Below, piece after piece: positions 46,551 through 58,782 of a stretch of 64,000 nucleotides of DNA (position 1 is the first letter of the stretch; every line of letters starts with the position of its first letter). Origin of the DNA: Bedellia somnulentella (lineage: Eukaryota > Arthropoda > Insecta > Lepidoptera > Bedelliidae); assembly GCA_963576735.1 (NCBI GenBank), contig OY755170.1:23048875-23112874 (forward strand), in the 5' to 3' direction. The translations under genes and the position numbers were made by a program. The notes below the pieces were generated by a model, which worked only from the letters and a program-made list of their open reading frames with translations, was not told where the DNA came from and did not search any database.

Positions 46551-47005
46551 GCTGTGCAGTGTTGGCTTAGAATAGCACTAACCCATTTCTTCCAGCCGGC
46601 GTTGTATGAGGTGACTTAGGATTAATCGTGCGTTAATAAGCAATTGTTTGGACCCACCACCGACCAATGTAAGTTTTATACATACATACATATACTCACG
46701 GCTATAAATCCCTTAACGGGGTAGCCAGAGCTTTGGAATGAGAAATTCCTCAGCCACTTTTGGAAGTTGATTGGGGAAAAGATGGTAATAATAAATGTTT
46801 TTGGTGACGGATCTCCAACCACATCGCCCAAAAATCACCTCAAAAGCCCCTATACCCTTAGTCGCCTCTTACTATCACCCACGGGTAGAAATGGGGTAGT
46901 GTTATTCTAAGCCGACACTACACGGCTTTAAGTTTTATCTTCTATGTAAGTGGCTTTTTATTGTTCTAACTATGCAGCTCTGGCTTTTGTGAGAATTATA
47001 GCCGC
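46551..47005 (+). mobile_element. SINE-A, old copy interrupted by a younger SINE-A
   Basis: The first part is 46551-46679 (GCAGTGTTGGCTTAGAATAG...GGACCCACCACCGACCAATG). It resumes after 46929 with TCTATGTAAGTGGC, CAGCTCTGGCTTTTG and TATAGCCGCAC. The younger copy between them is in the opposite orientation. Confidence 0.75.
46670..46938 (-). mobile_element. SINE-A, young copy nested in an older one
   Basis: Element 46680-46928 between exact TAAGTTTTAT copies (46670-46679, 46929-46938). Plus strand from ACATACATACATATACTCAC to AAGCCGACACTACACGGCT. Same subfamily as 16969-17213. Confidence 0.92.
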
Positions 47006-47462
47006 ACAAAAATCTTTCAAAACAGATAAATGATTCTCAAAAATGTATGTATTTACACGTTCAGCTGGTGTCAAAATATTACAACTATTTTGTACTTTTT
47101 TTATGTCAATTTACTGTATGTATGGTCAGAAAATATTAATAAATCTACCGGAGGTCTAAAAATTTGTTCTTAAACATCAGGGAGGTCATCGATATCATCA
47201 TACATTTGATGTTCAAATTCATGTCATGTTAAATCGAACCGACATCAATAGTCGAATGGTTCATGTCTCACATCACATTACCCATACGATTAATGGATAG
47301 TTTTTATAACTTTATTTTATAATCGGTTGAATATTAATAGATAAATTCGATTAACAAGAGATTAGGAGAAAAGAATAATTACATCAACGAAAGTTAATGA
47401 AGGAAGAACCGAGGTTCAACGATTGTTAGAGTTAACTACAATAGTAATATGGGCATATTTGT
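47006..47462. other. AT-rich unique sequence
   Basis: Nothing recognised. Confidence 0.4.
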
Positions 47463-47753
47463 TATAAGTTTTATATACATACATACATATACTCACGGCT
47501 ATATTTCCCTTGAAGGGGTAACCAGAGCTAAGGAATAATAAATTCCTCAGCCACTTTTGGAAGTTGAGTGGGGAAAAGATGGTAAAAATAAAGGTTTTTG
47601 GTGATGGGTCTCCAACCGCATCGCCCAAAAATCCAATAAAAAGCCCCAATACCCTTAGTCGCCTCTTACGACACCCGTGCGTAGAAAGGGGTAGCGACAT
47701 TCTAAGCCGGCACTACATGGCAATCTAAGCCGGCGCTACATTTATAAGTTTTA
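47463..47753 (-). mobile_element. SINE-A with duplicated head
   Basis: Element 47474-47742 between TATAAGTTTTA copies (47463-47473, 47743-47753). The 5' head is doubled: TCTAAGCCGGCACTACA is followed at once by TCTAAGCCGGCGCTACA. Because the target duplication lies outside both, the doubling arose during or before insertion. Close to the 61236-61482 copy (both have CGACATTCTAAGCCGGC). Confidence 0.9.
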
Positions 47754-50214
47754 ATGTACATAAAACTGGAACTTCAATGCAATTTGCGATTGAAATGAAT
47801 TGAGCTGAGCGAGTTTCTTACTATCTGTGTAGTCGGTCCAAAGCTTTAGCCGCGCTCTTAATAACAAACCATAAACTTTTTTCTATTGACTTCAATGGGA
47901 AAATAGTTTTTCAGTGATTATGGTAGGTTCGATCATGCCATGGGACACACTGACTCTTAGCAATGTCTACTTGATCACTGTGGTAAATTTGGTTGAAATC
48001 GGTCGAGCCATTCCCTAGGAGTTTGATCACAAAGAAGTGGCGTACCCGATTATAAGAGGAGGTTGCTTTATTACAATAAATACTAAAGAAATCTAGGTTT
48101 TCGACACAATGTTTATTATATAATTTTTTCATTGAGGTTGCTCTGGATATTTAATGAAATAAAAAGCTTTAAATTTATATCTCTGGTTTGTGCATAAACG
48201 GGTACAATCCCAAATACACTACACATATAATAATTACGGTTGCAATCTCTTCTCTTCAAAGTAAGGAATAAAAAGCAATTCAAACTCAAGGATTTTGCAG
48301 CCACTTACAAGTTAGAAGGGAATGTACGGTGAAATAAAGATACTTTTGTATAACTTTTTCTACCAAATCTAATTCTAATTATCTCTCTTACATACATTTA
48401 AACAAACTGTTCTATGCCCTCGAGAATGAGCGTAATGATATTTTAAACCAATAGTATATGACATTAATTTTAGGATAATACCTTTAAACCTATATTTCCC
48501 CTTTAAAGTCAGAAAATCATTAAAAATTCTAAATAGTTGACATTAGATAACTACGGTGGCGACATTTAATACCTATAATATATGATATTTTGTGTTATTT
48601 AAAAAATAAACATTGAGTTATGTTAAACCGTTTTATTCCATAATAAAATACCATCCTCAATTCATGACGCAAAAATATATAGTGTCTACGGCTCATAAAA
48701 GCAATAAACATTCTTAAATCTATCTCATTTATTTAAACAACGTCAACAGTCCAAAGCCAATAAGACAAGTTTCCAAACTATCAAATCAAAACCAATAAAG
48801 TTTAATAAAAACAGACATTCCAGAAATTCGAAAGATAAATTTAAAAATGCCTTACAACGATCATAACACACTTATATTCATTAATCTCCGGATAAATTAT
48901 AATTTATATATATTGCTACGTGTACGGCGTTTAATAAATTCGATTTGAGCATTGAAAAGTCATAAGTTGTGATTAATAAATAACAACATGATATAGAGGA
49001 AGGCAACTGGAGTCACCACCCGGAGATTCGGCGCGTGCCTTGGATTAGAGAATTTTCATATCAAAGAGTTTCGAAGGTCCGCTCAGTTTTATGAATTACT
49101 TTCATATCGGGGAGGGCGTTGTGTTTATTTGACGGCGCGGGGTGTTGCGCTTTTGTGTGGGAGAAATTCATTTGTTGCACTTTTCTCTTAAGCGCATTAA
49201 CTACAGGGATTATTTTAAATTGTCACCCCGGTTTTATTATCAGCGTTTACATTTGCGCATTAGCATAGATATGACAATTGATATTTCTATAACGTTTGTT
49301 TGGGGATGCATTGATCGCGTCCCCAATTGCAGGTAAACATTTTGGAATAGACACATTACTGTCAGTGTAGAATGGCTTGATAGAATTCGCATGGCGGGGA
49401 CCACCGATATAGAATGGTGAGATTTGTCCCCATTTCCATGAATTTTGTTTATCCAATATTGGTCCGTTTCTGGCCACTTTTTTTGGTCATACAGTTGATT
49501 TATCCCCGGCCATTAGGTCATAGTGAGTAATGCTGTGAGCCCGGCTGGCGCCCCGGGGCGTCCGATCCGTGAGGAGATAGCAACTACACGTGTTGTCAAC
49601 TTGTATATTTTCATCCAAATAACGTTTATTTGATAAATTTAACATTTTACATTTGTCCCGAGTATCAACAGTATTGTTTTACTTGGAGGTGTCACTTAAT
49701 GAAGTTTAAGAGGCAGTCGGTTTCGGTTGCATCTTGTACATCACATTAATACCTCATTTGCTTTTGATTATTTTAGTGTGTTGTAAGTATAAATGTTTTG
49801 TTTGGTTGAATATTTGATATGATAGGAGTTATAAGTAAACCTAAACAAATTACTATTTTAGGATTTATTTTATCGGAAATTTTGTTTTTTGAGAACTGTT
49901 GATTTATAATAATCGCATCATGATGGCGACATAGAACAATAAGTTAAAAAGGGAAATGGCGCAAATAGAGCAGTGAAAAGCGCAATCACAAGTCAGTAGG
50001 TGTAGAATAGCATGCGTGAGGAGGTAAAGATGTGGCTTCTCAGAAATAAATATAATGTAGTGATATACGATGATTCATAAAAAGTATTAAACTTGATGAT
50101 GGAAAAATAAATAATGACATAGTTTGGTTGCTTGGAGTGGATAGATGGGAAGAATTTTTGGTGGGAAGTATATATATAGAGGTATATAGTGTCGACTTAG
50201 TATATATAAATTTT
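47754..50214. other. Unique sequence with conserved-looking block ~49010-49560
   Basis: No transposon recognised. The block is GC-richer, with GACGGCGCGGGGTGTTGCGC and a small hairpin GGGGATGC..GCGTCCCC (49302-49324) followed by CAATTGCAGGTAAAC. Overlapping 64- and 76-codon frames lie on opposite strands (49142-49336, 49247-49477). No domain recognised. Confidence 0.3.
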
Positions 50215-50318
50215 TTTTTTGTACATTACAGTTATTCTTATATCTGTGGCCCCCGCACTAGGTTAGACCTGTATCGCGGGCAGCCTAATAAATTATACAA
50301 AAAAAAAGATCTCGGATA
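50205..50318 (+). repeat. Short repeat with T-run/A-run ends, unclassified
   Basis: TTTTTTTTTGTACATTAC opens and TTATACAAAAAAAAA closes a GC-rich core (GCCCCCGCACTAGGTTAGAC, CTGTATCGCGGGCAGCC). The shape and wording look like a lepidopteran repeat. There is only one copy here. Confidence 0.45.
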
Positions 50319-50465
50319 AAATGACAATATAATTAATTCAATCAATTAATAATAATTAATTAATTAATAGTGATTAATTCATAATATGATATTATATATA
50401 TTTTTAGGTACAATAATATATACATTTTTTATTATTTAAGATAAGGTTAATATAATGAATGAGTA

Positions 50466-50499
50466 GGTGTATGTGTGTGTGTAAGTGTGTGTGTGTTTG
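50466..50499. repeat. (GT)n microsatellite, imperfect
   Basis: A run of GT dinucleotides broken by AA. Confidence 0.8.
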
Positions 50500-50612
50500 C
50501 GCATCAGTTTTGTGGTTTTGTGTTAGGTCACTCGTTTATTCATTTTGTTATTTTTAGAAGATTCTCAGTCTCTTCATAGTCTAGGGTAAGAAGATAGCTA
50601 ATAACTTCAGAC

Positions 50613-50850
50613 TTAAAATTGCCTTATATAGCACTGACCCATTTCTTTTCGCGGTTTTTTGTAATCGTAAGAGACGGCTATGCATATTGTGGCTTTTTTG
50701 GTGATGCGGTTCGAGTCCTATCACCAAAAACCTTTGTTTTACAATATTATCCCTACACAGCTTACAAAAGTGGCAAAGAAATTTCTTCTTCCGTAGGTTT
50801 GGCTACCTCTTCTAGGGATTTATAACCTTAAGTATATATATGTATGTATG
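50613..50850 (+). mobile_element. SINE-A, old copy
   Basis: Head ATTGCCTTATATAGCACTGAC, then CGTAAGAGACGGC, GGTGATGCGGTTCGAGTCC, CTTCTAGGGATTTATAACC and a TATATGTATGTATG tail. GGTTCGAGTCC here is a near-perfect B-box match, but this may be chance drift. Confidence 0.78.
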
Positions 50851-50892
50851 TATATATATAGCGATTGTGGGTGGTACTGCCATTAGCAATGA

Positions 50893-50960
50893 CAACAATA
50901 TGAAAATATTGATGAATGTAAATGAAGATCTCTGCTTATCTTAAGGAAAATTAATGGCTT
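50893..50960 (+). mobile_element. LINE-B relic with internal deletion
   Basis: ATTGATGAATGTAAATGAAG joins directly to ATCTCTGCTTATC; the intervening 60 bp of the family is missing. Confidence 0.45.
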
Positions 50961-50990
50961 TTGTTTATATATGTTTATGTTTAATCATGT

Positions 50991-51137
50991 ATGAAAGAGC
51001 ATGTATGAAAAGATGAATGGATGTGAATGAAGCTAGAGAGGTTTGCCAGGATCGTACAAAGTGGCGATCGATAGTCTCTGCCTACCCCAATGGGAACTAA
51101 CGGCGTGAGAATATGTATGTATGTATTTATGTATGTA
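50991..51137 (+). mobile_element. LINE-B 3' end, young
   Basis: AAAGAGCATGTATGAAAAGA, GAAGCTAGAGAGGTTTGCC, KWRSIVSAYPN in frame, GGCGTGAGAATATG and a (TATG)n tail. Nearly identical to the 4913 copy. Confidence 0.88.
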
Positions 51138-51216
51138 AATTCCTACAATGAGACCTAGAATGAGACTCAAATCTTGTAACAAAGGTTTCGACAAAATGAA
51201 CAGAATAGATATAGAA

Positions 51217-51414
51217 TTGGCCACTTTCGAACGGGTAATCTTTTTTACATACATACATATTCTCACGTCGTTAGTTCCCATTGGGGTAGGCAGAGACTAT
51301 CGATCGCCACTTTGTACAAAGTGGCGATCGATAGTCTCTGCCTACCTAAATGGGAACTAACGGCGTGAGAATATGTATGTATGTAAAAAAGATTACCCGT
51401 TCGAAAGTGGCCAA
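51217..51414. repeat. 99-bp + 99-bp spacerless palindrome made of two LINE-B ends
   Basis: The left arm (51217-51315) and right arm (51316-51414) match at 96 of 99 positions with no spacer; the centre is TTTGT|ACAAA. Each arm holds the last ~70 bp of LINE-B plus ~27 bp of non-LINE flank (TTGGCCACTTTCGAACGGGT). Because flank is also mirrored, this is an inverted duplication of an existing locus and not just two insertions. Confidence 0.9.
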
Positions 51415-51420
51415 AACCTT

Positions 51421-51500
51421 TTGTACAAAGTGGCGATCGATAGTCTCTGCCTACCCCAATGGGAACTAACGGCGTGAGAATATGTATGTATGTATGTATA
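51421..51500 (+). mobile_element. LINE-B 3' end, third copy beside the palindrome
   Basis: TTGTACAAAGTGGCGATCGA to (TATG)n, direct repeat of the right palindrome arm and truncated at the same base region (GTACAAAGTGG). Confidence 0.85.
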
Positions 51501-53504
51501 TTTAATCACCATAATAGAAACCTTAATATAATACTTTCATGTTTTTTAATCCTCAAGTTTCAGCTATGCATAGCAATACCCCTTCACTTAAAGCGGGAAT
51601 TGCCCAGAAAACTAGAAGGAACTTTTTAAATGATGAATTGGAGACTATTGAGATATATTTTATATATAGATATCTAATTATAACTATTCAGAATTATAGA
51701 CGAATCCACTCTTGTTTCTTGTAAATAAACGCTTCGTATTTTATAAGCAGAGGTTATTTTATCAAAATAGAAATAGAAATAAAAAATAATACTATACAAT
51801 AATTAATACCCAGTGCTTGTCTCTTAAGTTGACTTAATGATATACAATAAACCAAACTATGATACCAATACCACTTAACCTAATTCAGTAAAACAATTTG
51901 TAAACCAACCTCGTTGCCCAAACACGGTATTCCGAAACGCAACGTCATCGTGCGGGCGCCACTAACATCCGACAACAATGCGAACAAATCAACAAATATT
52001 ATAAACAAAGGCCACTTGTCACACAACATAAAAGTTTTTGTACTTCTTGCATTTTTATAACAAGAGTTTTTGTAGTGCCTCGATGTAGGAAGGAAACCGC
52101 TGCGGGCGGTCTACCCCCTGAGGTATTCTGAACACAAAACATTTCGTGATCCACAAAGACAAAAGAAAAATTATAATATCTGCTCGAAAGCGTCTCGCGA
52201 GTATTTCCAGTTGAGAGTGTATGCAAATTTCGATTAATCGGTTGACAAGTGTTAGTTTGGAGAGATACGATTTAATCGTTCATATTGTATTTACAGTAAA
52301 CATGCTGATTGTCTTGTTTCAGCAGCTAAAAAAATCAGTATCTATTTTTTAACGTTACTGTGCGTGTACGAATTCGGAGTTGATACGCAAGTTACCATCA
52401 AGTGCATGACTATGAATTACCTGTTCTTTTTCATCATTGCATCTCATATCCTAGTATTTACTTATCATGTTATATTTCAAGAATTTGTATACATTCAATC
52501 TCTTATTAACGTACATTTTTTGGGCCGATTCTTCTCTTACGTCTGGCAATTCATGCAAATTATGTTAAACTTTAAATTAAAACGTTAATTTTTTGCCTAG
52601 CAACAATCTTTAACGATCATGTTGTCACTGGTTTTATCGCGGTGCTTACAAAAAAATATTCATTTCTCATATGAAAGTCATTCTTGTGTCCTACGCTGAC
52701 TTTGTAATGACGCTGCATAATCATACCCAAATGGAAGAACGTGCATTATACATAATTCTAGAGAAGTTTCGAGATGATTTAAAATGGTTTTCATGTGCAA
52801 TATGTGCTTAGATGTATTCCCAACAATAGATTCAAAGTATTATGTCAACCATCCTCAATGCGTATTTTGCAATCTTCCCATCGCTTTTAAATTTTCTTCA
52901 ATGAAAGCGACAAATGAACCAAAAATAAAGAAAAAATACCTCTAATAACTTCATTGATTACATCAGTATACATTTTCATAGGTTTTTATTCCAATGAAAA
53001 TATTCAATCTGATAAAAATCACAACTATGTCATTATACCTATGTGGATAAATATAGTTAATTTTGCGAACATAATAAAATTCGTAATATACTTTTCACAT
53101 ATATTTATTTTCAAATGCATGTGTGGAGGAAAAGGGAAGATCTTCTGCCAGGCGGTGGTATGCCTGGGGACCGCGGTCCAACTGTATTAAGTTGGAACTT
53201 GTGTATATAGTGATCATTTTTAGAAACTTTGATTGCTCGATGTAGGATTTGTATGGCGAGTCTTGATGGCGAGTGTGACGTATATTGCTTGGTTACCTGT
53301 TACTGCGGAATGTGATTCTTCTTGCACTGTCAGCGTTTCTATGTAGTACGCGTCATTGTGTACTGACAGCGCGCCGCTACATATGTATGAATAGACTATG
53401 GGTGCACCAATAATTCAATGATATAGAGTCGCGATCATATTATAAAAAATATGAATACAAATATTAGTATAAATTAGTTATATTACTGGATATATAGAGC
53501 AACA
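51501..53504. other. Unique sequence
   Basis: No repeat family recognised. Frames of 61-78 codons (51539, 52364, 52954 on plus; 51999-52226 on minus) carry no recognisable domain. GC-richer patches at ~51910-51980 and ~53240-53390. Confidence 0.4.
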
Positions 53505-53583
53505 CAGGACCGGTCGTTGTGGAAATCTTTGGAGAGGCCTATGTCCAGCAGTGGATGTCTATTGGCTGATAATGATGATGATG
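53505..53583 (+). mobile_element. LINE-D 3' terminus with (GAT)n tail
   Basis: ACAGGACCGGTCGTTGTGG, then GAGAGGCCTATGTCCAGCAG, TGGATGTCTATTGGCTGAT and ATGATGATGATG. It is the classic lepidopteran LINE 3' end encoding ...EAYVQQW. Confidence 0.78.
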
Positions 53584-54869
53584 TATTCCAATGCTATAAC
53601 GATTTATGTGTGATATAATTATCGAGCGATAATTTTAATATGGTTTATGGAGAATAATAATTTTGATACAAACTGTTAAGTTCAAATTTTCGGACTTCTA
53701 ACAATAGGACTTCATAACATTGCGCTCGCCACAAATAGGTACTAAAGGTTATAATTTAGTAATTTGTAATGAAAAATACCTACATAAATTGTCCCACCTC
53801 ATTATTTTATAAAATTTAAGACATAAACTGTCAAGTTTTTGCCAAATACCTGAGAAGTGCTTTAATACAACCACAGAAAAACAGATATAAAACGTTTATC
53901 TATACCAAACAAGTTAACAATACAAAAACATTGCTAGTCAGGGAGACAAGAACATTCTTAGCTTTTAAAGGTATTAACCTCAAAATATGTGGATTCCACA
54001 TAACATAAATTTACACATCATAGTAACACATTAAAACAGTACTAAACTGCTCAACACATAGAGTGAAAATGAACAGAACATGACTCGCCAGTCTCATCCG
54101 GAAATCACTGGCCATAATAAAAAGCTGACTGAGAAAGCGGCCGCTCGCTGCGTGATAGATGCCCAAGCCTCAACGACAAAAAAAATAAAGTCGACTTAGC
54201 AAACATATTTAATAAAATGAATGACTCACTCGTATATCTTCACCTGCTTAGTGGGACATAAATTATAATAACATTATGTTGTACACGCTTAAGAAGTCCC
54301 AACAAATTCTTTATTCTCTCGAAAATAAGATGTTTCTTCTAAAGAAGCTATCGACGAAAATCACAGTGTGACATCGAGGGAAGTTGCTATTGACTAATAT
54401 CATTCCAATGTAAAAAAATATATATGTTATAATTTTAACTTATTCCTTACTAAACTGACTGATATTAAGTAGATTACCATTAGTAATTTAATACATACTT
54501 ACCGATATATCTTTCGACTCTTAGAACTGCCAAAATAAAACGGAAACAAAGGATCCTTTAAGGGTTATGCTCTTTTACCGTATCATTTTGGAAGTCTCAT
54601 TACCCTTATTTGGCTCATATGACCTCCACGAGAAGATTTGTTGTTGTGTCATCGTATAATTTTCATTCAAGTTATAACAGGTGTTGTAGAAAATATCAGT
54701 TTATTTCTGATGATATACAATAGTTTCTAAGGACGGAAGTTATGTTATAAATAAATTGTACTACTTAAACATTATAAATAATAATAATCGTACATTTACT
54801 CTTTGTATTAAAACATACTCTAACTTTGCTTCTTTTGAATGAAGCTTGGAATGAGTCTAAATAACAATT
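53584..54869. other. AT-rich unique sequence
   Basis: Nothing recognised. Confidence 0.4.
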
Positions 54870-54960
54870 GATGTAGTTAGTGAAGCAGGAAAAGTTAGGC
54901 AGGTTTACACGGAGGCCGTCGATAGACTCTACCTTTTGCAACTAGAATTAAAAGTTTCAA
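54870..54960 (+). mobile_element. LINE-B relic
   Basis: GAAGCAGGAAAAGTTAGGCAGG..CGTCGATAGACTCTACC follows the GAAGCTAGAGAGG..CGATCGATAGTCTCTGCC order with many changes. Confidence 0.4.
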
Positions 54961-55002
54961 AACAAGAGCGATTGTCAGTATAAGTATTTAGTGTTTTCGA
55001 TT

Positions 55003-55250
55003 ACTGTGTAGTTTCCGCTCAGACTAGCAGTACCCCATTTCTTCTCGTGGGTGTTCGTAAGGGGAGACTAAGAGTATTGGGGATTTTAAGTGGTTTTTGG
55101 GCAATGCGGTTGGAGATCTAATACAAAGAACCTTTATTTTACAATCTTTTCCTCACTTAACTTCCAAAAGCGTCTGAAGAATTTCTAATTCTACAGGACT
55201 GGCTAACCCTTTTATGGATTTAAAGCCGTAAGTGTATGTTTGTATGTATA
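55003..55250 (+). mobile_element. SINE-A, old full-length copy
   Basis: CTGTGTAGTTTCCGCTCAGA, TACCCCATTTCTTCTCGTGG, TTTTTGGGCAATGCGGTTGG, CACTTAACTTCCAAAAGCG and GCCGTAAGTGTATGTTTGTA in order. Confidence 0.85.
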
Positions 55251-57105
55251 ATCGAATAATATTATCAGAAAATTCGCATACACAGACTTAACCCGTTTTT
55301 ATTCCGAGTAGCGATGGCGCCTGTTCGCAAATGAAAAACAATGAATACATTTCGATTTCACTAGCATAAATAATTGTGGAAGCTTCATTATGATTCTCAC
55401 AACATAAACACGCCCCGACTGACACCTACGGCTTTATTCATATTGTATTCTGTAACAACATTAGCAACCACTCTAATAAATCTCGCATTATATGCGGATT
55501 AAACATCGCCTCGCAATGCCACGCTGCTCTGCACTCTTATTTCGCGGTATTTATTTTATTAATGTTGGGTGCCGCCAATTCCTTGTAAAAGGGGAGTCCG
55601 TTCAACCCAAGAAAAATACAATCGACCCTAGCGTCCATCTAAATAATACTAATCGATATCTCTCGAACCATATGGCTAATGTAACTACAGTTAACGATTT
55701 TATCTACATATCAGAGTCTTATTCAATTAAGAGCGATGTAAAAATCAATTATAAGGTCTTACTGTCCTCGTTACTTCTGGAAACCGCTTTTATTATCAAT
55801 TAGATGGACTTATTGTGAAGAGTAGGTGAGGATTAGGGCGAATGTGCGTGTCATAGAGTTTAGATGAGGGCTTAGCCTCGAGGGACCGCTGACCCTACAA
55901 CGGTCGTCTTTCGCAGTCACCTTTGTCAAGCGCCAATTTGGGTGTTTTACTAAAAAATATGTCATCATCTGTGGTTTTGAGGCGCGCAGTGGCCGGTGAT
56001 TCATTAGACGCCGCAGGACTTGTACGGAGAATCCTGCAATGAAAACATTGAAATATAGAAACAAGTTTGTTCACTGATGTGAAATCATAACGAACATAAT
56101 TCGTATAACACGGCAGGGATCATTTTTTAATGGGCGCGAAGTAACATTCAAATTTATTAAAAATACATTTTAAATACAGCCATATATTAGCTCTGTATTT
56201 TATTAATTGATTATGCTTAAGAGTTTTATCTTTAACTTAATTAATTAGAATTGTTTTTGTTTCAGAAAGATTTACTTTATTATACTATACTCATGTTTAA
56301 TATTCGAAATAATGCAAATATATGTGCATATATTGATGAATACATTTTAATGTCAATTTTATTTGGCTAATGACACTTAACCTTTTTTGTGTACATTTAT
56401 TGATTCAATGTCTGAAAATCTGTCAGTTCAACCCAACCAGCTAACAAACTAACACAATGTATATAAAATTTCAGATATATATATAAAACAAACATACGAC
56501 GTACATGTGAAAAAAGAGTAGCCAGAACTTACGTATAAAAATCAGCCAACTTTTTAAGTTAAGTAAAGTTATTTTTTAAAATAAATATTACGAAATCTTT
56601 GCCACAAAAACAGTATTTTTTTTATTTAACGCGAATTTCAATTAATTTATTGTAAAGATTGGGTTTAACTAAAAGTCATTTAATAATTACATACTTACCA
56701 TCTAAGAAAACCATTGTGGAACGCAATAAATCTATTGAGTATTTAGAAACCATGTGATATTTATACAAAGTTGTCTCTTGTTTTGTAATTCTATCACTGT
56801 TTACAGTATGAATGTTTTGTAAAAATATCTGTCTCGCCAAAAAGCCAAATTCCTTCAAGTCAATGTTTAATCTATTATTCTTTCGGTGCTTTTCCCTTTG
56901 CATGTTTGCTCTAAATTTTTGTTCATTAACTTAGCCCTAAAACATTCAGTAATAATTTGCGGTATAAGATAAACCGTAAAATGTTATTATTTTCAGTTAT
57001 ATATTTATAAGCTCCATTAAAATGGTGACTTTTAACAATATATCCTGGAGAGGTTGAGATACCTTTTTTCATTTGCATGTTTCTTAAATAAATAGTATCA
57101 TATCT
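55251..57105. other. Unique sequence; GC-richer block 55800-56060
   Basis: The block has an 84-codon minus frame (56064-55810: MNHRPLRASKPQMM, KDDRCRVSGPSRLSPH). A 103-codon plus frame lies beside it (55492-55803). Neither shows a domain I recognise. The block may be an old transposon piece or conserved DNA. Confidence 0.35.
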
Positions 57106-57315
57106 ATACATAAAGTCGCGCCATTGATCTCCTTTGGGATAGGTAGCCACTACCGAACACCACTTCCTACAATCCTCTCGAACTCCATGCTATTATAAAT
57201 ACCCATCTTTTCTACACACTTTGGATGCCTTTTTAAGCACCTTCTATAGTTGATCTAAATGCGCCATCCGTAGTCGTCCTCCACTAGAGATACCATCGAC
57301 GTTGGCACATCTCCT
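57106..57315 (-). mobile_element. LINE-B, old copy
   Basis: Plus strand CTTTGGGATAGGTAGCCACT, CACTTCCTACAATCCTCTCG, GCCTTTTTAAGCACCTTCTA, CGTAGTCGTCCTCCACTAGA and CATCGACGTTGGCAC match LINE-B antisense throughout. Confidence 0.75.
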
Positions 57316-58782
57316 TGATATCTCAGGAGTGCTAAGAAATATGATTAAAATATGGCAAAGATTACTCTCATCAGACAGATACCATCAGAAACGCGTTGGC
57401 ACTTGAATCCTTTGCAGATTTGATCATTTGAATCTACAACTCGTGAAAGAATTTCAGTATTCTAATCCGAAACCGGTGAGAAATATTAATGAGATGCATT
57501 CCATTCTGGAAAATAGGTGCGTGAACTTCTTGCATTGTAAAGATTTTCATTGATTTATATTCATAACGGACCGAATTGGTTGAATGAAATTGATTTATTT
57601 AAAATATTAGAATAATTTAAATATTATAAATGTTTCCCATAAAATATTTTAATTTCTTTTTATAAAATCAATATTTGCGAAGAAATAAACTTTATTTTTG
57701 TTAATATTTATTTTGATTAATGTCTACTATTGATAAAATTAAATATTTTTTTTACATACGCCTAAATACTAATGATACCTGGTGGGTATATAAAACTATA
57801 TAAATATTGTCAATATTTTAGTTTAACATTTAAAAATACGGTCCACAGCAACTAAGGCTTTTAGAATTCACAGGTTTTAAAACCTCATTTTATTATAAAG
57901 ATTAAGATTAATTCCTCTATCAAACTATAATCTAAAATATGTGTAAATGGTAATTTAATATCATTGTTATTGACAGCAATCATTCTTAACAGCATATACC
58001 AGAAAAATAATACCAAAACCACACACAGTAAGTAAAAAACCGAACATCATAAACAAAAGATAAACGAGATTACACCCAAATGCGTTTTCAAACACTAAAC
58101 ACTTCCTGACAGTATAAATCTTAAACAGAAATCAGTTTAGTATTGCAATAAATAAAACAAGGAGCCTAAAGCAATATCCATGCATACAGAGGGAGAATTA
58201 CGCAATAGTTTGATTTATTAGTTTTCGTAAGGTGTACGAATACCTAACCGTATTCTGGAGGCCAGTGGGCACGCGTGATAAAATTTCGGCGCAGCAATTT
58301 TCTCGAATATGTGAAAAACTATTCGAGGGAGAGCGATGATAAATGTGAGGGTATGAATAAATTTCGGGGCCGTCGTAAGGAAATCTGGAGCTTGAATTGG
58401 ATTCGACACCTTGGCAGGGCAGGTGGAACAACTGTTACTAATGCGCTATTAATGGTAACATATTGTCTTGAAATTTTGATACTGTTAGTGGATATTCAAA
58501 TTGGGTATTTGAAAAGTGATGAGTCGATTTACACCTTGTTAATTAATATTGTTTTAAAGAGTCCTCAAGTAAGAATAATAGAGTAAGATTTATACCGACA
58601 ATAATAGCAGTATGTCATTTAGTTTTGTCAGTATCGCAATACAAGACTAACAAGTCTAAATCTTTTTATGGGGTTGTTGGCCAATTGCGTACGGAAACTA
58701 CAGTTAAGTTCAAACGCTTAAATCATCTCTATATAATTTCTTACCTTGAGTGTCGTTACAGGTTCTTTGATTTTTTTAAGAG
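57316..58782. other. Unique sequence; conserved-looking block 58200-58440
   Basis: In 58200-58590 three frames stay open together (77 and 63 codons minus, 103 codons plus), and the block is GC-richer than its flanks. No domain recognised. Possibly a conserved non-coding element or a degenerate exon. Confidence 0.3.

Noticed and set aside
55492..55803. 103-codon plus-strand ORF
   Set aside because: Composition looks random, with no domain, and it is not supported by codon bias. Left as unassigned.
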